Source: CALBPI01 sp045110335 (GTDB lineage: Bacteria > Pseudomonadota > Gammaproteobacteria > Steroidobacterales > Woeseiaceae). Taken from it: 64,000 nt of DNA. The stretch lies in NCBI GenBank assembly GCA_045110335.1, contig JBGCGB010000010.1:31252-95251 (forward strand), given 5' to 3'. The translations under genes were made by a program, and so were the position numbers. Positions 52,145-61,126 of the stretch are shown here, in pieces. Below the pieces are notes generated by a model. It made no database searches. It saw only the letters and a program-made list of their open reading frames with translations, and was not told where the DNA came from. The stretch's first letter is position 1; the number at the start of each line of letters is the position of its first letter.

Positions 52145-54112
52145 TTACCGGGTTCGTTGCGATTCAAAATGCGCCAATGCGTTTTCGAGATAATAAACAC
52201 GGTTCGCGATGTATTGAAAACCGTGTCCTTCGCCACGCATGATTTTGACCATAGGACTGCGTTTTAGTTTCTTCATGCGTTTTTCAAAAGCCTCTGCGTG
52301 TTCGACCGAAACGACTTGATCATCGTCACCATGAAACACGAGGGTCGGTGCTTGCAAGGATTCCAATTGATAGAGCGGTGAGATCGCTTGTTGCGCTTCT
52401 TTATCACGCTTTGGATCACCGAGTACGGTTCGCCAAAGTTCATACGCAAGATGCGCCTTCTCTTTCTTGTAGTTTTTGATTTGCATGCCGATATCAATCG
52501 GTGCGGCCCCAGCAACCACGCCCTTGTATAGTTCCGGGTAGCGGATGGCGCTCATCAAAGACGCGTAGCCACCGTAGCTCCAACCCATAATGAAGACCTG
52601 CTCGGGATCAGCGAGTCCACTGTCTGTTGCCCAACGCGCACCATCGGCGATGTCATCGATCATCAACGACGCAAACTGATCGAAGCCCGCCAACAAGTGA
52701 TCTCGGCCATAGCCTGTCGACCCGCGGAAGTTCATATCGAGTACTGCATAGCCATGGCTCGCGAAATACAGGCTGTCTCTATCCAGTGCACCTACCGATC
52801 TAACCCAGGGGCCACCGTGGGGGCGCACGATCAACGGCAAACCTTCGGTCGGACCGTCCGCGGGCAGCGTCAGATAGGCTTCAATCTCATGGCCGTCGCG
52901 CGCCGTATATTGCACCACCGATGGTATGGGCAGTTCGGCATTGTCCAGTGTTGGTGTGTGTTCGGTATGTAGTTCGATAGCATCGTCATCGCGGCGATAA
53001 ATCATCGTGCGACCGGCGGTATTGCCGCGCCCCACGTGAAAGATCATCGTGCTTTGGTCATCAGACCAATCGACAATCGTGACTTTCTCATCGGGGAATT
53101 TGTTGGCCAGCGTCATTTGGTAATCGGCGAACGTCTCATCCAGCCACACCGTTTGAAACTGCGTTTGCACATAGTGCACGCCTACGAGCGTAGAGGACTC
53201 GTCATCCCAAAGCAGTGTCGGTTGATGGAACGCCGATGCCACCACGTCATAGCGCTCGTCGTCGACGAGCACGCGCGTGATCTCGCCTTGGTTCGGGTCA
53301 TATTGAACGAGTCTGAAGCGACCCGTCGTTAGGTTTTCGGCCACCAAAAGTTGGTCACCGCCGTAGCCGTACTCCAGCACGATGGCACGACGATCGAGAT
53401 AGCTCGTGCCGTCGTAATTGAGTTTGAACGACTTGTCGGCGTGTAACTCATCGTGTTCAACCCATTTCTCTTGATCGTTTCGGATATAAAATTTGACCGC
53501 GCCTTTGTCTTCGCGAATGGCCATTTGCGTTTCGCCGTTCCGATCGATCAGCCAGGCATCCGCTTTGAGCTTCTTGCCGCTGATAATCTCCGTAGGCTGC
53601 AATGTTTCCAAGTCCAGTGAATAGACGCTGCTGTAACCGCGTGCGTTGAACCCGGTGACGATGATTTCATCAGGATTGTCCGGCAACGTGTGTGCCACAC
53701 GCCAACTCCGCAAGCTGCGTTTGAGTTCGCCGATCGAGCTGAGTTTGCCGTCTTCCACATACAAATTGGAAAGCACTTGCCCCCAAGTGTTGCCGTCAAT
53801 ACGCGCGAAAAAGATCCGTCCTTTGGCCTCGAAACTGACAACCTTGCGATCTACCCATTGGATGTTTCGTGGGGCCAGATCGCCGGTTGGTGTGGTGGTG
53901 CGAACCTCGGTGAATTCGGTGTCGGTAAACCGAATCGCATTCTCGGTCGAGAGCGCCGCGGTGTTCACAATCGTGAGGCCATCCGGCGAGATGCTGAACT
54001 GACGGTCTTCGACCGGCGCGTAGAGGTCCTGTACGGAGATCGGGTTGGCAATGGCAATGTGGGTCAGGCTGAGTGCGAGCCACGCTCCGACAGCCAGAGT
54101 AAGCCTATTCAT
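52145..54112 (-). CDS. S9 prolyl oligopeptidase family peptidase, secreted
   Basis: 655 residues with signal peptide MNRLTLAVGAWLALSLTHIAIA. The N-terminal beta-propeller covers about residues 25-390. The catalytic domain has RPHGGPWVR, GSTGYGRDHL, Ser512 in MGWSYGGYASL, Asp598 in HGDDDQVVS and His630 in GEGHGFQ, a full triad. Such enzymes cleave dipeptides or acyl-peptides in the periplasm. It forms an operon with the inactive paralog downstream and diverges from the Kelch lipoprotein gene. Confidence 0.92.
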   Translation of the reverse strand: MNRLTLAVGAWLALSLTHIAIANPISVQDLYAPVEDRQFSISPDGLTIVNTAALSTENAIRFTDTEFTEVRTTTPTGDLAPRNIQWVDRKVVSFEAKGRIFFARIDGNTWGQVLSNLYVEDGKLSSIGELKRSLRSWRVAHTLPDNPDEIIVTGFNARGYSSVYSLDLETLQPTEIISGKKLKADAWLIDRNGETQMAIREDKGAVKFYIRNDQEKWVEHDELHADKSFKLNYDGTSYLDRRAIVLEYGYGGDQLLVAENLTTGRFRLVQYDPNQGEITRVLVDDERYDVVASAFHQPTLLWDDESSTLVGVHYVQTQFQTVWLDETFADYQMTLANKFPDEKVTIVDWSDDQSTMIFHVGRGNTAGRTMIYRRDDDAIELHTEHTPTLDNAELPIPSVVQYTARDGHEIEAYLTLPADGPTEGLPLIVRPHGGPWVRSVGALDRDSLYFASHGYAVLDMNFRGSTGYGRDHLLAGFDQFASLMIDDIADGARWATDSGLADPEQVFIMGWSYGGYASLMSAIRYPELYKGVVAGAAPIDIGMQIKNYKKEKAHLAYELWRTVLGDPKRDKEAQQAISPLYQLESLQAPTLVFHGDDDQVVSVEHAEAFEKRMKKLKRSPMVKIMRGEGHGFQYIANRVYYLENALAHFESQRTR

Positions 54113-54224
54113 GAATAGAACGTTCCTTATCTGGACAAATCAGCACACCCTCGGAGCGTATCATTCACATGCGGACGACACCAATCCATCAGCAACGGCG
54201 GGCATCAGCGGCTACAATGCGCGC

Positions 54225-55277
54225 ATGAAATACATGCAATGGACAACCCGGTTGTTGGCGCTGGTGACCGCCTCGTTGAGTGCTTGCGCAGGGGCTACGC
54301 TGCCGATGGCCACAACGAACAACGCGGTCGCGATGGTTAAGACGGACGTTGATACCTATCTGGTCAGTTTCGCCGGTCTTGGTGATGGCAAAACGCATGA
54401 TGATGTTCATGCGCGCGTGTTCCAGCGTCGGGGATCCAACCAGGCATTGACCGATGCAGGACAACTGCCGGACAAGATTGGTCGACTTGCCTCTGTTGCT
54501 ATTGGTGTGGGGCCATTGGCGTATGTGTTGGGCGGCTATACGGTCGCCGACGATGGCGCGGAAGTGTCGACGCCGGCTGTGTGGTCGTACGACCCCATTG
54601 CAAAGTCGTTCCAAGCGCTCGCGCCAATGCCGATCCCGGTCGATGATGCCGTCGTGGTGAGTTACCAGGATCGCTATCTTTATCTTGTTAGTGGTTGGCA
54701 TGACCTCGCCAACGTCAATCTTGTGCAGCGCTACGATATTGAAACCAACACCTGGGTACAGGCGACGCCGTGGCCGGGTGAGTCCGTTTTTGGTCATGCG
54801 GGCGGCATCGTCGGTGACACGATGGTGATTTGCGATGGCGTGACCGTGCAAGTGGCCGAGGCAGGTCCTCGCCAGTTTGCGCTGACCGACGCTTGCTTTC
54901 GGGGCGTCATTCGCAGCGACGATGCACGACGCATTGATTGGCACCGGTTGCCATCGCATCCTGGGCCGGCTTTGTATCGTATGGCGGCCACAGGCAGTAC
55001 AGCGATGAACGCGATCGTATTTGCCGGCGGCAGTAGCAACGCTTACAACTACAACGGCATCGGTTACGACGGCAATCCATCGGCACCATCCGGCCAGGTA
55101 TTTTGGTATGACGTTGCAGCCGATTCATGGCAGCAGTCACCGCTTGCTGTGACGCCCACGATGGATCATCGCGGCTTGATCGAAACATCGGATGGCGTGT
55201 TTTCCGTGATTGGCGGCATGCGTGCGTCGCAGGTGGTCTCGGACACGGTTGTTGCTTTCTCGTTAGAGAATCCCTGA
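54225..55277 (+). CDS. Kelch-repeat lipoprotein
   Basis: 350 residues from ATG 54225 (MKYMQWTTRLLALVTASLSAC); the frame is open back to 54045 but that part overlaps the S9 gene. A lipobox LSAC places the lipidated Cys near residue 21. The mature protein has Kelch-type beta-propeller blades: YVLGGYTV ... VWSYDPIAKSFQAL, YLVSGW ... RYDIETNTWVQ, VFAGGSSN ... VFWYDVAADSWQQ, VIGGM. It resembles sialic-acid mutarotase-type propellers. Its stop overlaps the transporter start (TGATG). Confidence 0.8.
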   Translation: MKYMQWTTRLLALVTASLSACAGATLPMATTNNAVAMVKTDVDTYLVSFAGLGDGKTHDDVHARVFQRRGSNQALTDAGQLPDKIGRLASVAIGVGPLAYVLGGYTVADDGAEVSTPAVWSYDPIAKSFQALAPMPIPVDDAVVVSYQDRYLYLVSGWHDLANVNLVQRYDIETNTWVQATPWPGESVFGHAGGIVGDTMVICDGVTVQVAEAGPRQFALTDACFRGVIRSDDARRIDWHRLPSHPGPALYRMAATGSTAMNAIVFAGGSSNAYNYNGIGYDGNPSAPSGQVFWYDVAADSWQQSPLAVTPTMDHRGLIETSDGVFSVIGGMRASQVVSDTVVAFSLENP

Positions 55278-56179
55278 TGCGATTCTTGCTGAACCCTCAA
55301 TTCCGGTTGCTGCTTGGCGCCGCCGTGATCAGTTTCTCACCGGTATTTGTCGCCTTGGTGTCGGTGTCATCAACGACCAGTGCGTTTTATCGCGTCGCCA
55401 TCGGTGGCGTCGTGTTGTTGGCCTGGTTGCTCATCACCAAAGGCTTTCGTTGGCCGCGGAAAGCCGTGTTCATTTGGCTGTTGATCGCGTCGGTGAGTTT
55501 TGCTGCCGACCTTTGGTTTTGGCATCGCAGTGTTATCTATTTGGGCCCGGGGTTGTCGACACTGATCGGTAACTTTCAGGTCTTCATCATGACAGCCGCC
55601 GGGTTTTTCTTGCTGAACCAAAAGCCCACGTTACGCCAGGTGTTGTCGATTCCGCTGGCCTTGTTTGGGCTGGCGTTGATCGTGGGACTGGATTGGGATG
55701 CGCTCAGTGATGACTACCGTTGGGGCATTTTATTTGGTTTGCTGACCGCGCTAAGCTATGCGTTCTATTTGATGTCGTTTCGCCAGGCTCAGGCCATCTC
55801 GGTGCATGCACAGCAGTCTGTGTTACCCGCGCGTGAGCTCACCATCGTATCGCTGGTTTCCGCTGTATTGCTGTTCTTCGTCGCGCTCGGCGAAGGCACT
55901 TCATTAGCGATCCCAACGCTGGCCGATGCCGGCTGGTTGGCCGGCTACGGGGTGTTGGCGCACGTTTTCGGCTGGTTGTTGATTGCGAGTTCACTGGCGC
56001 AGGTGCCGGCTGCGTTGGTGGGGCTGTCATTGCTGCTGCAGCCTTTGCTCAGTTTTGTCTGGGATGTACTGATTTTTGACCGTCAGATGCTGCCGCTGGA
56101 GCTGCTGGGCGCCGCCATCGCGATGTTGGCGATCTATATCGGTTCCAAACAGGCGCCTGCACCGAAAGCTGTGGGATAA
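55277..56179 (+). CDS. EamA/DMT-family transporter
   Basis: 300 residues from ATG 55277, with ten predicted membrane helices arranged as two EamA repeats: the first ends near SIPLALFGLALIVGL and the second ends ELLGAAIAMLAIYIGSK. It is probably a metabolite exporter at the inner membrane; substrate unknown. The start overlaps the stop of the Kelch lipoprotein gene, suggesting coupling. Confidence 0.88.
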   Translation: MRFLLNPQFRLLLGAAVISFSPVFVALVSVSSTTSAFYRVAIGGVVLLAWLLITKGFRWPRKAVFIWLLIASVSFAADLWFWHRSVIYLGPGLSTLIGNFQVFIMTAAGFFLLNQKPTLRQVLSIPLALFGLALIVGLDWDALSDDYRWGILFGLLTALSYAFYLMSFRQAQAISVHAQQSVLPARELTIVSLVSAVLLFFVALGEGTSLAIPTLADAGWLAGYGVLAHVFGWLLIASSLAQVPAALVGLSLLLQPLLSFVWDVLIFDRQMLPLELLGAAIAMLAIYIGSKQAPAPKAVG

Positions 56180-56186
56180 TGTCGGA

Positions 56187-56816
56187 ATGATCGATCTGAT
56201 TTTCAAACTGGTGTTGGCCTATTTGGTCGGCTGCATTATGGGTAGTTTGTTGCTGGGGCGCCTGCGCCAAGTGGATATCCGCACCGTTGGCAGTGGCAAC
56301 GCCGGTGGTACCAATGCGCTGCGCACGCAGGGCAAGCTGTTCGCGCTGGGCGTCATCGTCATTGATATCGGCAAAGGCGCGCTCGCGGCGGGCTGGATTC
56401 CGTATCTGACCTGGATCAGCACGGCGCCAGTGCCAGCCTGGTTACCATTCGCCTGTGCAGCGCTCGCTGTGATTGGCCACTGCTATCCCGTGTTTTATGG
56501 CTTCCGTGGCGGCAAAGGTGCGGCCACGTTGGTCGGTACTTATTTAGTGCTGGCACCAGTGGTCGTGATACCGCTGCTGGTCGTTTGGATTGTCACGATT
56601 GTGATCACCGGATTCGTCGGTTTGGCGACGATGATCACAGGCCATGCGGCATGGCTGGTTGCGCTGGCCGTTTATGGCCCTTCGGCGACGCTATTGATCG
56701 CTTATGGCATCGTTATGGCGGTGTTCGTTGTGTTCACGCACCGATCCAACATTCAACGCATGCGCGAGGGCACCGAATCGCAAAATACGCGTTTGATGGT
56801 GTTTAAAAAATCATGA
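56187..56816 (+). CDS. plsY: Acyl-phosphate:glycerol-3-phosphate acyltransferase PlsY
   Basis: 209 residues from ATG 56187 (MIDLIFKLVLAYLVGCIMGSLLLGRL), about five membrane helices. The PlsY motifs are all present: VGSGNAGGTNALRTQGK, HCYPVFYGFRGGKGAATLVGT, and the late FVVFTHRSNIQRMREGTE. It acylates glycerol 3-phosphate using acyl phosphate from PlsX. It overlaps birA by four bases. Its co-occurrence with PlsB (3918-6449) is known in gammaproteobacteria. Confidence 0.95.
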   Translation: MIDLIFKLVLAYLVGCIMGSLLLGRLRQVDIRTVGSGNAGGTNALRTQGKLFALGVIVIDIGKGALAAGWIPYLTWISTAPVPAWLPFACAALAVIGHCYPVFYGFRGGKGAATLVGTYLVLAPVVVIPLLVVWIVTIVITGFVGLATMITGHAAWLVALAVYGPSATLLIAYGIVMAVFVVFTHRSNIQRMREGTESQNTRLMVFKKS

Positions 56817-57616
56817 CGGCCGAGGCGATTCAGCCGCTGCTTGATGACGCGACCGCGGACGTGTCGGCGCTGTCTGCCGTGCATGTCTTTGACTCGCTGC
56901 CATCAACCAACACCTGGCTGAAAGAACGCGCGCCGTTAGCGGTGGGGCAGTCCGAAGCCGTGTTGGCGTTGCATCAAACCGCAGGACGCGGGCGGCTTGG
57001 CAAAGTTTGGCAAGCGCCGGCGAAAAGTGGCTTGTGTTTGTCGGTGTCGCATCAGTATGAAACGATGCCTGCCGATGTTGGCGCGATCAGTCTGGCGTTG
57101 GGCGTGACCGTTGGCCGTGTGCTGGAATCGCTCGGCAGTGGCGAGATCATGTTGAAGTGGCCGAACGACATTGTTTGGCAAGATCAAAAACTTGGCGGCA
57201 TTCTCGCGGAGTCCACCGCTGGTGCCGATGGCTTTAGAGTCATCGCGGGCATTGGCATCAATCTGGATTTACCGGATGGCTTCGATCCGACGTCGGCGAA
57301 CGCCTGGTCGGACGGTGCGGCTGATTTGATCAGCACCGGATTGCAGATCTCGTTGGTGGATTTGGCCAAAGCGATGATTCCGGAAGTGGTCGAAACACTG
57401 GCCAGCTTTTCGGCAGCGACATTGGCCGAGACGGTTGAAGCATTCAACCGGCGACATTGGTTGCGCGACCGCGCCGCCGAACTGGAAGGCCGCATGCTGC
57501 GTTGTGATGACGTCGATGAGAAAGGCCGGTTACGCGTGGTGGATATGCAAGACGGTCAAATCAGAGAGATCGATAGCGGCGAAGTAACGCCGCTAGCCTG
57601 GAGCGGGGCGTCCTGA
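56813..57616 (+). CDS. birA: Biotin-protein ligase BirA lacking the DNA-binding domain
   Basis: 267 residues. The catalytic domain is intact: FDSLPSTNTWLK, the biotinyl-AMP loop HQTAGRGRLGKVW, LKWPNDIVWQDQKLGGILAES, and a C-terminal SH3-like domain. The N-terminal helix-turn-helix of E. coli BirA (about 60 residues) is absent, so it should biotinylate AccB (22592-23068) without repressing biotin synthesis genes. ATG overlaps the plsY stop (ATGA). Confidence 0.93.
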   Translation: MTAEAIQPLLDDATADVSALSAVHVFDSLPSTNTWLKERAPLAVGQSEAVLALHQTAGRGRLGKVWQAPAKSGLCLSVSHQYETMPADVGAISLALGVTVGRVLESLGSGEIMLKWPNDIVWQDQKLGGILAESTAGADGFRVIAGIGINLDLPDGFDPTSANAWSDGAADLISTGLQISLVDLAKAMIPEVVETLASFSAATLAETVEAFNRRHWLRDRAAELEGRMLRCDDVDEKGRLRVVDMQDGQIREIDSGEVTPLAWSGAS

Positions 57617-57638
57617 TGACGTCGATGCGTGCCCAGCG

Positions 57639-58382
57639 ATGAAAACGATTTTGCTGGATGTCGGCAACAGCCGATGTAAGTGGGGCGTTTGGGAAGATGA
57701 CGCGATCACGCGCACCGGTGTCATCGACAATGCAGAGATTGATGACGGTCGCCGTTGGCGGTTTGCCGAAGCGGCGGATCAGGCGTTCGCTTGCAGTGTC
57801 GCCAGCACTGATGCGACGCAAACGTTGTTAGCCGAGCTGACGCAATTGGGCGTGCCGGTGACGATGGCGGAAACCACCCATGCACATGCCGGCGTACGCT
57901 GTGCGTATCATGATCCGGCGCGGATGGGCGTTGACCGGTGGATGGCCGTGTTGGCAGCCAGCCGCTTAGCCAAAGGGCCGGCATTGGTGATTGATGCAGG
58001 TACAGCATTAACGATCGATGCGCTGGACGGCGGCGGTCAGCATGTCGGCGGCTATATCATTCCCGGTGTCACGATGATGCAAACGGCGCTGACATCACGC
58101 ACGGCGAATATCGTTGTCGATGATCCGCAAGCCGTAGAAGAAGTGTTTGGTTGCTCGACCAGTGAAGCCGTGCGCAATGGCGCCTTAACGGCCGCAGCGG
58201 GCGCGGTGCAACGGTCGGCTTCCCAGCTGGCCAAATTGATGTCGGTTGGGCCGGCGTCGCTGGCTTATGCCTTTACCGGTGGCGATGGCGCCTTGTTGGC
58301 CGCAAGTTTGAACCGCGCCGATGATTTTCATGCTAATTTCGTATTGGACGGACTAGCGATATACGCGGGGCTTCGCGCATGA
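57639..58382 (+). CDS. coaX: Type III pantothenate kinase CoaX
   Basis: 247 residues. LLDVGNSRCKWGVW is the ASKHA phosphate-1 motif; GVDRWMAVLAA and VIDAGTALTIDAL with GGYIIPGVTMM are typical of CoaX. It phosphorylates pantothenate in CoA synthesis and takes the place that the type I kinase coaA holds next to birA in E. coli. It overlaps the SPOR-like gene by four bases. Confidence 0.94.
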   Translation: MKTILLDVGNSRCKWGVWEDDAITRTGVIDNAEIDDGRRWRFAEAADQAFACSVASTDATQTLLAELTQLGVPVTMAETTHAHAGVRCAYHDPARMGVDRWMAVLAASRLAKGPALVIDAGTALTIDALDGGGQHVGGYIIPGVTMMQTALTSRTANIVVDDPQAVEEVFGCSTSEAVRNGALTAAAGAVQRSASQLAKLMSVGPASLAYAFTGGDGALLAASLNRADDFHANFVLDGLAIYAGLRA

Positions 58383-59071
58383 GAAATTTGTTTTTGATGT
58401 TGCTGTTCGCAAACATCCTGTTTTTCGCATGGCAACACTGGGTCCACGAGCCGGATGCGGGCGTGACGATTGTCGAACGCGCTGAACTGGGCGATCCCAT
58501 CGCACTGGCCGGCCGCGAAGTGTCGGAAACACCGCAGACCGATACCGTGGCGGTAGACACGGCACCTGAAGCACCGGCCAAGACGTTGTCATCGGCGGTA
58601 GGCCGTGCCTGCATCAGTGTAGGTCCATTCCCGAAAGTGGATACAGCCAACGACGAACTCGCGACGTTATTGAATGATGGCTATGCGGTGGCGCAGCGTG
58701 CAACGCAGGGCCAGGTGTTTCAGGGCCATTGGGTCTATGTCGACAACATCCCGTCGCGCGGGCAGGCGAGAACACTGCTGCAAAAGCTACAAGACGGCGG
58801 TTTGAAAGACGCCATCCTGATGGCCGGTGCACCGGGCGAAGATGTCATCTCGCTGGGCATGTTCTCGGCATTGTCGGGCGCCGAACGCATTGAGCTACAA
58901 GCCAAGGGCATTGGCGTAGAAGCGCAGATGACAGGACGCTCGAAAGAGGCCACCGTTTTCTGGCTGGATATCAAGCTGCAAGACGGCCAGGCGGGCAGCG
59001 CCTTGGTCGATAGTTACGGCAATGACAAGGTCTTACGCGGCAATGCGGCCATCTGTCCGCCAAATCGCTGA
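58379..59071 (+). CDS. SPOR-domain-like membrane-anchored protein
   Basis: 230 residues. An N-terminal membrane anchor (MRNLFLMLLFANILFFAWQHW), a linker of about 50 residues rich in Glu, Ala, Val and Thr, then a region with two SPOR-like halves: CISVGPFPKVDTANDELATLL ... HWVYVDNIPSRGQARTLLQKL and ISLGMFSALSGAERIELQAKGIGVEAQM. SPOR domains bind denuded peptidoglycan at septa. The match is by pattern only. It is the last gene before tRNA-Thr. Confidence 0.65.
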   Translation: MRNLFLMLLFANILFFAWQHWVHEPDAGVTIVERAELGDPIALAGREVSETPQTDTVAVDTAPEAPAKTLSSAVGRACISVGPFPKVDTANDELATLLNDGYAVAQRATQGQVFQGHWVYVDNIPSRGQARTLLQKLQDGGLKDAILMAGAPGEDVISLGMFSALSGAERIELQAKGIGVEAQMTGRSKEATVFWLDIKLQDGQAGSALVDSYGNDKVLRGNAAICPPNR

Positions 59072-59160
59072 AATTTGACACAGATCACTGGCGAAACGTT
59101 GCTTTCGGGCTTACACTACGCCTCGTCGTCGCAAGGACGACAACGTCTTCCCAAGACAAA

Positions 59161-59236
59161 GCCGGCATAGCTCAGTTGGCAGAGCAACTGATTTGTAATC
59201 AGTAGGTCCGCGGTTCGAATCCGTGTGCCGGCACCA
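59161..59236 (+). tRNA. tRNA-Thr (anticodon UGU)
   Basis: 76 bases including encoded CCA. The acceptor stem GCCGGCA (59161-59167) pairs with TGCCGGC (59226-59232), discriminator A then CCA. The D arm is GCTC-AGTTGGCA-GAGC; the anticodon stem ACTGA/TCAGT encloses TTTGTAA, giving anticodon TGT; the T arm carries GGTTCGAATCC. A possible -10 TACACT at 59112-59117 is followed by a GC-rich discriminator. In E. coli the equivalent thrU begins a tRNA-Tyr-Gly-Thr-tufB run, which is absent here. Confidence 0.97.
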
Positions 59237-59368
59237 TTAAATCAATGGGTGCTTCCCGTTATGGCCTCTCCAACCGAGAAACCTTGGAAACCTAAACGTC
59301 ATTGTAAGTGCCGACTTGCTTGAGCGATAGCTGCTCTTCGCTGGCAGCAAACTAATCCACTACGAAGC

Positions 59369-60148
59369 CTAGCCCTCATCTAACAACGCGACCACACGTG
59401 CTGGCGCTGCAGATGCACCGACTAGTTTTAGCGGGAAGACACAGACCTTGAAGCCATGCGAAGGCAAGGCACCGAGGTTCACCAGTTGCTCCATTTGCCA
59501 ATAGGGTTTGCGTTGACCGATCCGGTGGCCTTCCCAAAAGAGATCATTCCGTTTGGCGCCTTTTGCTTGGCGAATCTGATGATGGAATGGAAGGTCCCAT
59601 CCCCATTGGTCAATGCCCATGACGGTACTGCCCTGGTCGATCAGCCATTCCGTTGCATCAGCCCCCATGCCCGTGCCGCGCTTCCAGTACTGCTTGGTGC
59701 CCATCAGCGCGTCTCTGCCGGTTCGTATCAGTACGATCGTATCTTGCTCGATCTTTGCTCCGGACTTAGCGAGGTCGGCTTTGATGTCGGCAATGGTGAC
59801 AACGTCGCCGTCCGCTTTATGGGTCACGTCAATGACCACACCGGGCCCGATACATTTGTCTAACGGAATATGCTCAATCGTTAGCGCATCTGTTTCCTCA
59901 CCCGGTGCACCGCTCTTCGGACCATAGTGCCAGGGCGCATCGATGTGCGTCGTGCTGTGTACGCCCATCTGCGTAATCTTGTCATCGGCCCAACCGAAGA
60001 AATTTTTCGGCATCAGTTTGAACGGCAAACCCAAGGCGCGAACCAACCAACGCGCTCGCCAGTGCGGCTTGTGACTGACTTTTACTCGCATGAATTTGGG
60101 GTCATTGCGATTGAAGGCAATGGCTTTGGAGAGATCGATGACTTTCAT
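59369..60148 (-). CDS. Cyclase family protein (kynurenine-formamidase-like)
   Basis: 259 residues. The metal-binding motif HSTTHIDAPWHY (H-x3-H-x-D-x3-H) near residue 65 is the cyclase-family signature; later HHQIRQAKGAKRNDLFWEGHRIG supplies the conserved C-terminal His/Glu region. Members hydrolyse amide, ester or ring bonds of aromatic-derived compounds. It is third in a minus-strand operon after GST and FAH genes, 9 bases from the FAH stop, which suggests catabolism of an aromatic or cyclic compound. Confidence 0.8.
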   Translation of the reverse strand: MKVIDLSKAIAFNRNDPKFMRVKVSHKPHWRARWLVRALGLPFKLMPKNFFGWADDKITQMGVHSTTHIDAPWHYGPKSGAPGEETDALTIEHIPLDKCIGPGVVIDVTHKADGDVVTIADIKADLAKSGAKIEQDTIVLIRTGRDALMGTKQYWKRGTGMGADATEWLIDQGSTVMGIDQWGWDLPFHHQIRQAKGAKRNDLFWEGHRIGQRKPYWQMEQLVNLGALPSHGFKVCVFPLKLVGASAAPARVVALLDEG

Positions 60149-60157
60149 GGTCCGGGC

Positions 60158-61126
60158 CTATCTTTTTATGGTGTTGGTCAGCGAACCGATGCGTTCAATC
60201 TGCAGTGAAACGGTATCGCCCGGTGATAACCAATGGTCATTTTCCATGCCACCACCACCGGGCAGGGTTCCGGTGCCGAAGAGTTCGCCGGGATGCAGTT
60301 GTTCGTCTTTCGATGCAAACGCGATGGCCTGACCCAGGTCGTGATACATCCCGCTGGAGTGGCAATCAGCGACTTTGTCACCATTAATCGAAACACTGGC
60401 GCTTAGGTTATCCAGATACGGCAAAACTTCATCGGCGGTAATCACCTCGGTGGAAATGGTCGAGACAAAGTGCTTTGCTTTTTGTGGGCCGAAGCCGCTG
60501 TCCATTTCGTCTCTTTGGATATCGCGTGCGCTGAAATCATTAAGCACCACAAAGCCGCCTATCGCGGCGATGGCTTCTTCGGGCGTAGCATTAAATAAGG
60601 GCTTAGAGATCATCGCGCCGATTTCCAATTCATAATCCAACGCCTTGGTATAACTTGGCCACGCAATATCGTCCCCCGAAATGCCGATGTTCAAGTGATT
60701 GCTCAGGTAGTAAATTGGTTGCTGGTACCAGAGAGCATGCGGGCGGAATTTTCTAAATGGCTTTCCGGTCAGGCGCTCAATAAAGTGGGTGATCGGCAGC
60801 ATTCGTGGCATGAACCGTTTGACGAATCCTCTCGATGCATCGATCACATGTTTTTCGTACAGCATGAAATCCCGAAATGAAGCGGGCACAAACGGCAGGA
60901 TGACGACATCTGTCTCATTGTCGATCGGCTCCAATTGGTCGAGCTCGGACTGAAGCTTGCTGAGGGCAGCGGCGTCGCCGTTAAGGATGGCGAGAATATC
61001 CGTGATAGGTTCATTGGCGCTTCGGAACGGTGCCGAACCGGCCGCGCGATCCAGATCGATCCAGTGATCGTGGCTTTGTGCTTGAACTTTGACCACGCTG
61101 CTGCGTGTAACTCGACGTAACTTCAT
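60158..61126 (-). CDS. Fumarylacetoacetate hydrolase family protein
   Basis: 322 residues. The metal-binding motif is DYELEIGAMI (E-x-E) near residue 168, followed by GFVVLNDFSARDIQRDEMDSGFGPQKAKHF, the full FAH motif of fumarylacetoacetase and related enzymes, and the late GTGTLPGGGGMENDHWLSPGD. It probably hydrolyses a beta-diketone such as fumarylacetoacetate or fumarylpyruvate. It overlaps the GST gene by four bases. Confidence 0.88.
   Translation of the reverse strand: MKLRRVTRSSVVKVQAQSHDHWIDLDRAAGSAPFRSANEPITDILAILNGDAAALSKLQSELDQLEPIDNETDVVILPFVPASFRDFMLYEKHVIDASRGFVKRFMPRMLPITHFIERLTGKPFRKFRPHALWYQQPIYYLSNHLNIGISGDDIAWPSYTKALDYELEIGAMISKPLFNATPEEAIAAIGGFVVLNDFSARDIQRDEMDSGFGPQKAKHFVSTISTEVITADEVLPYLDNLSASVSINGDKVADCHSSGMYHDLGQAIAFASKDEQLHPGELFGTGTLPGGGGMENDHWLSPGDTVSLQIERIGSLTNTIKR

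Noticed and set aside
54045..54224. N-terminal extension of the Kelch lipoprotein
   Set aside because: It overlaps the divergent S9 peptidase gene, and the lipoprotein signal begins at 54225.
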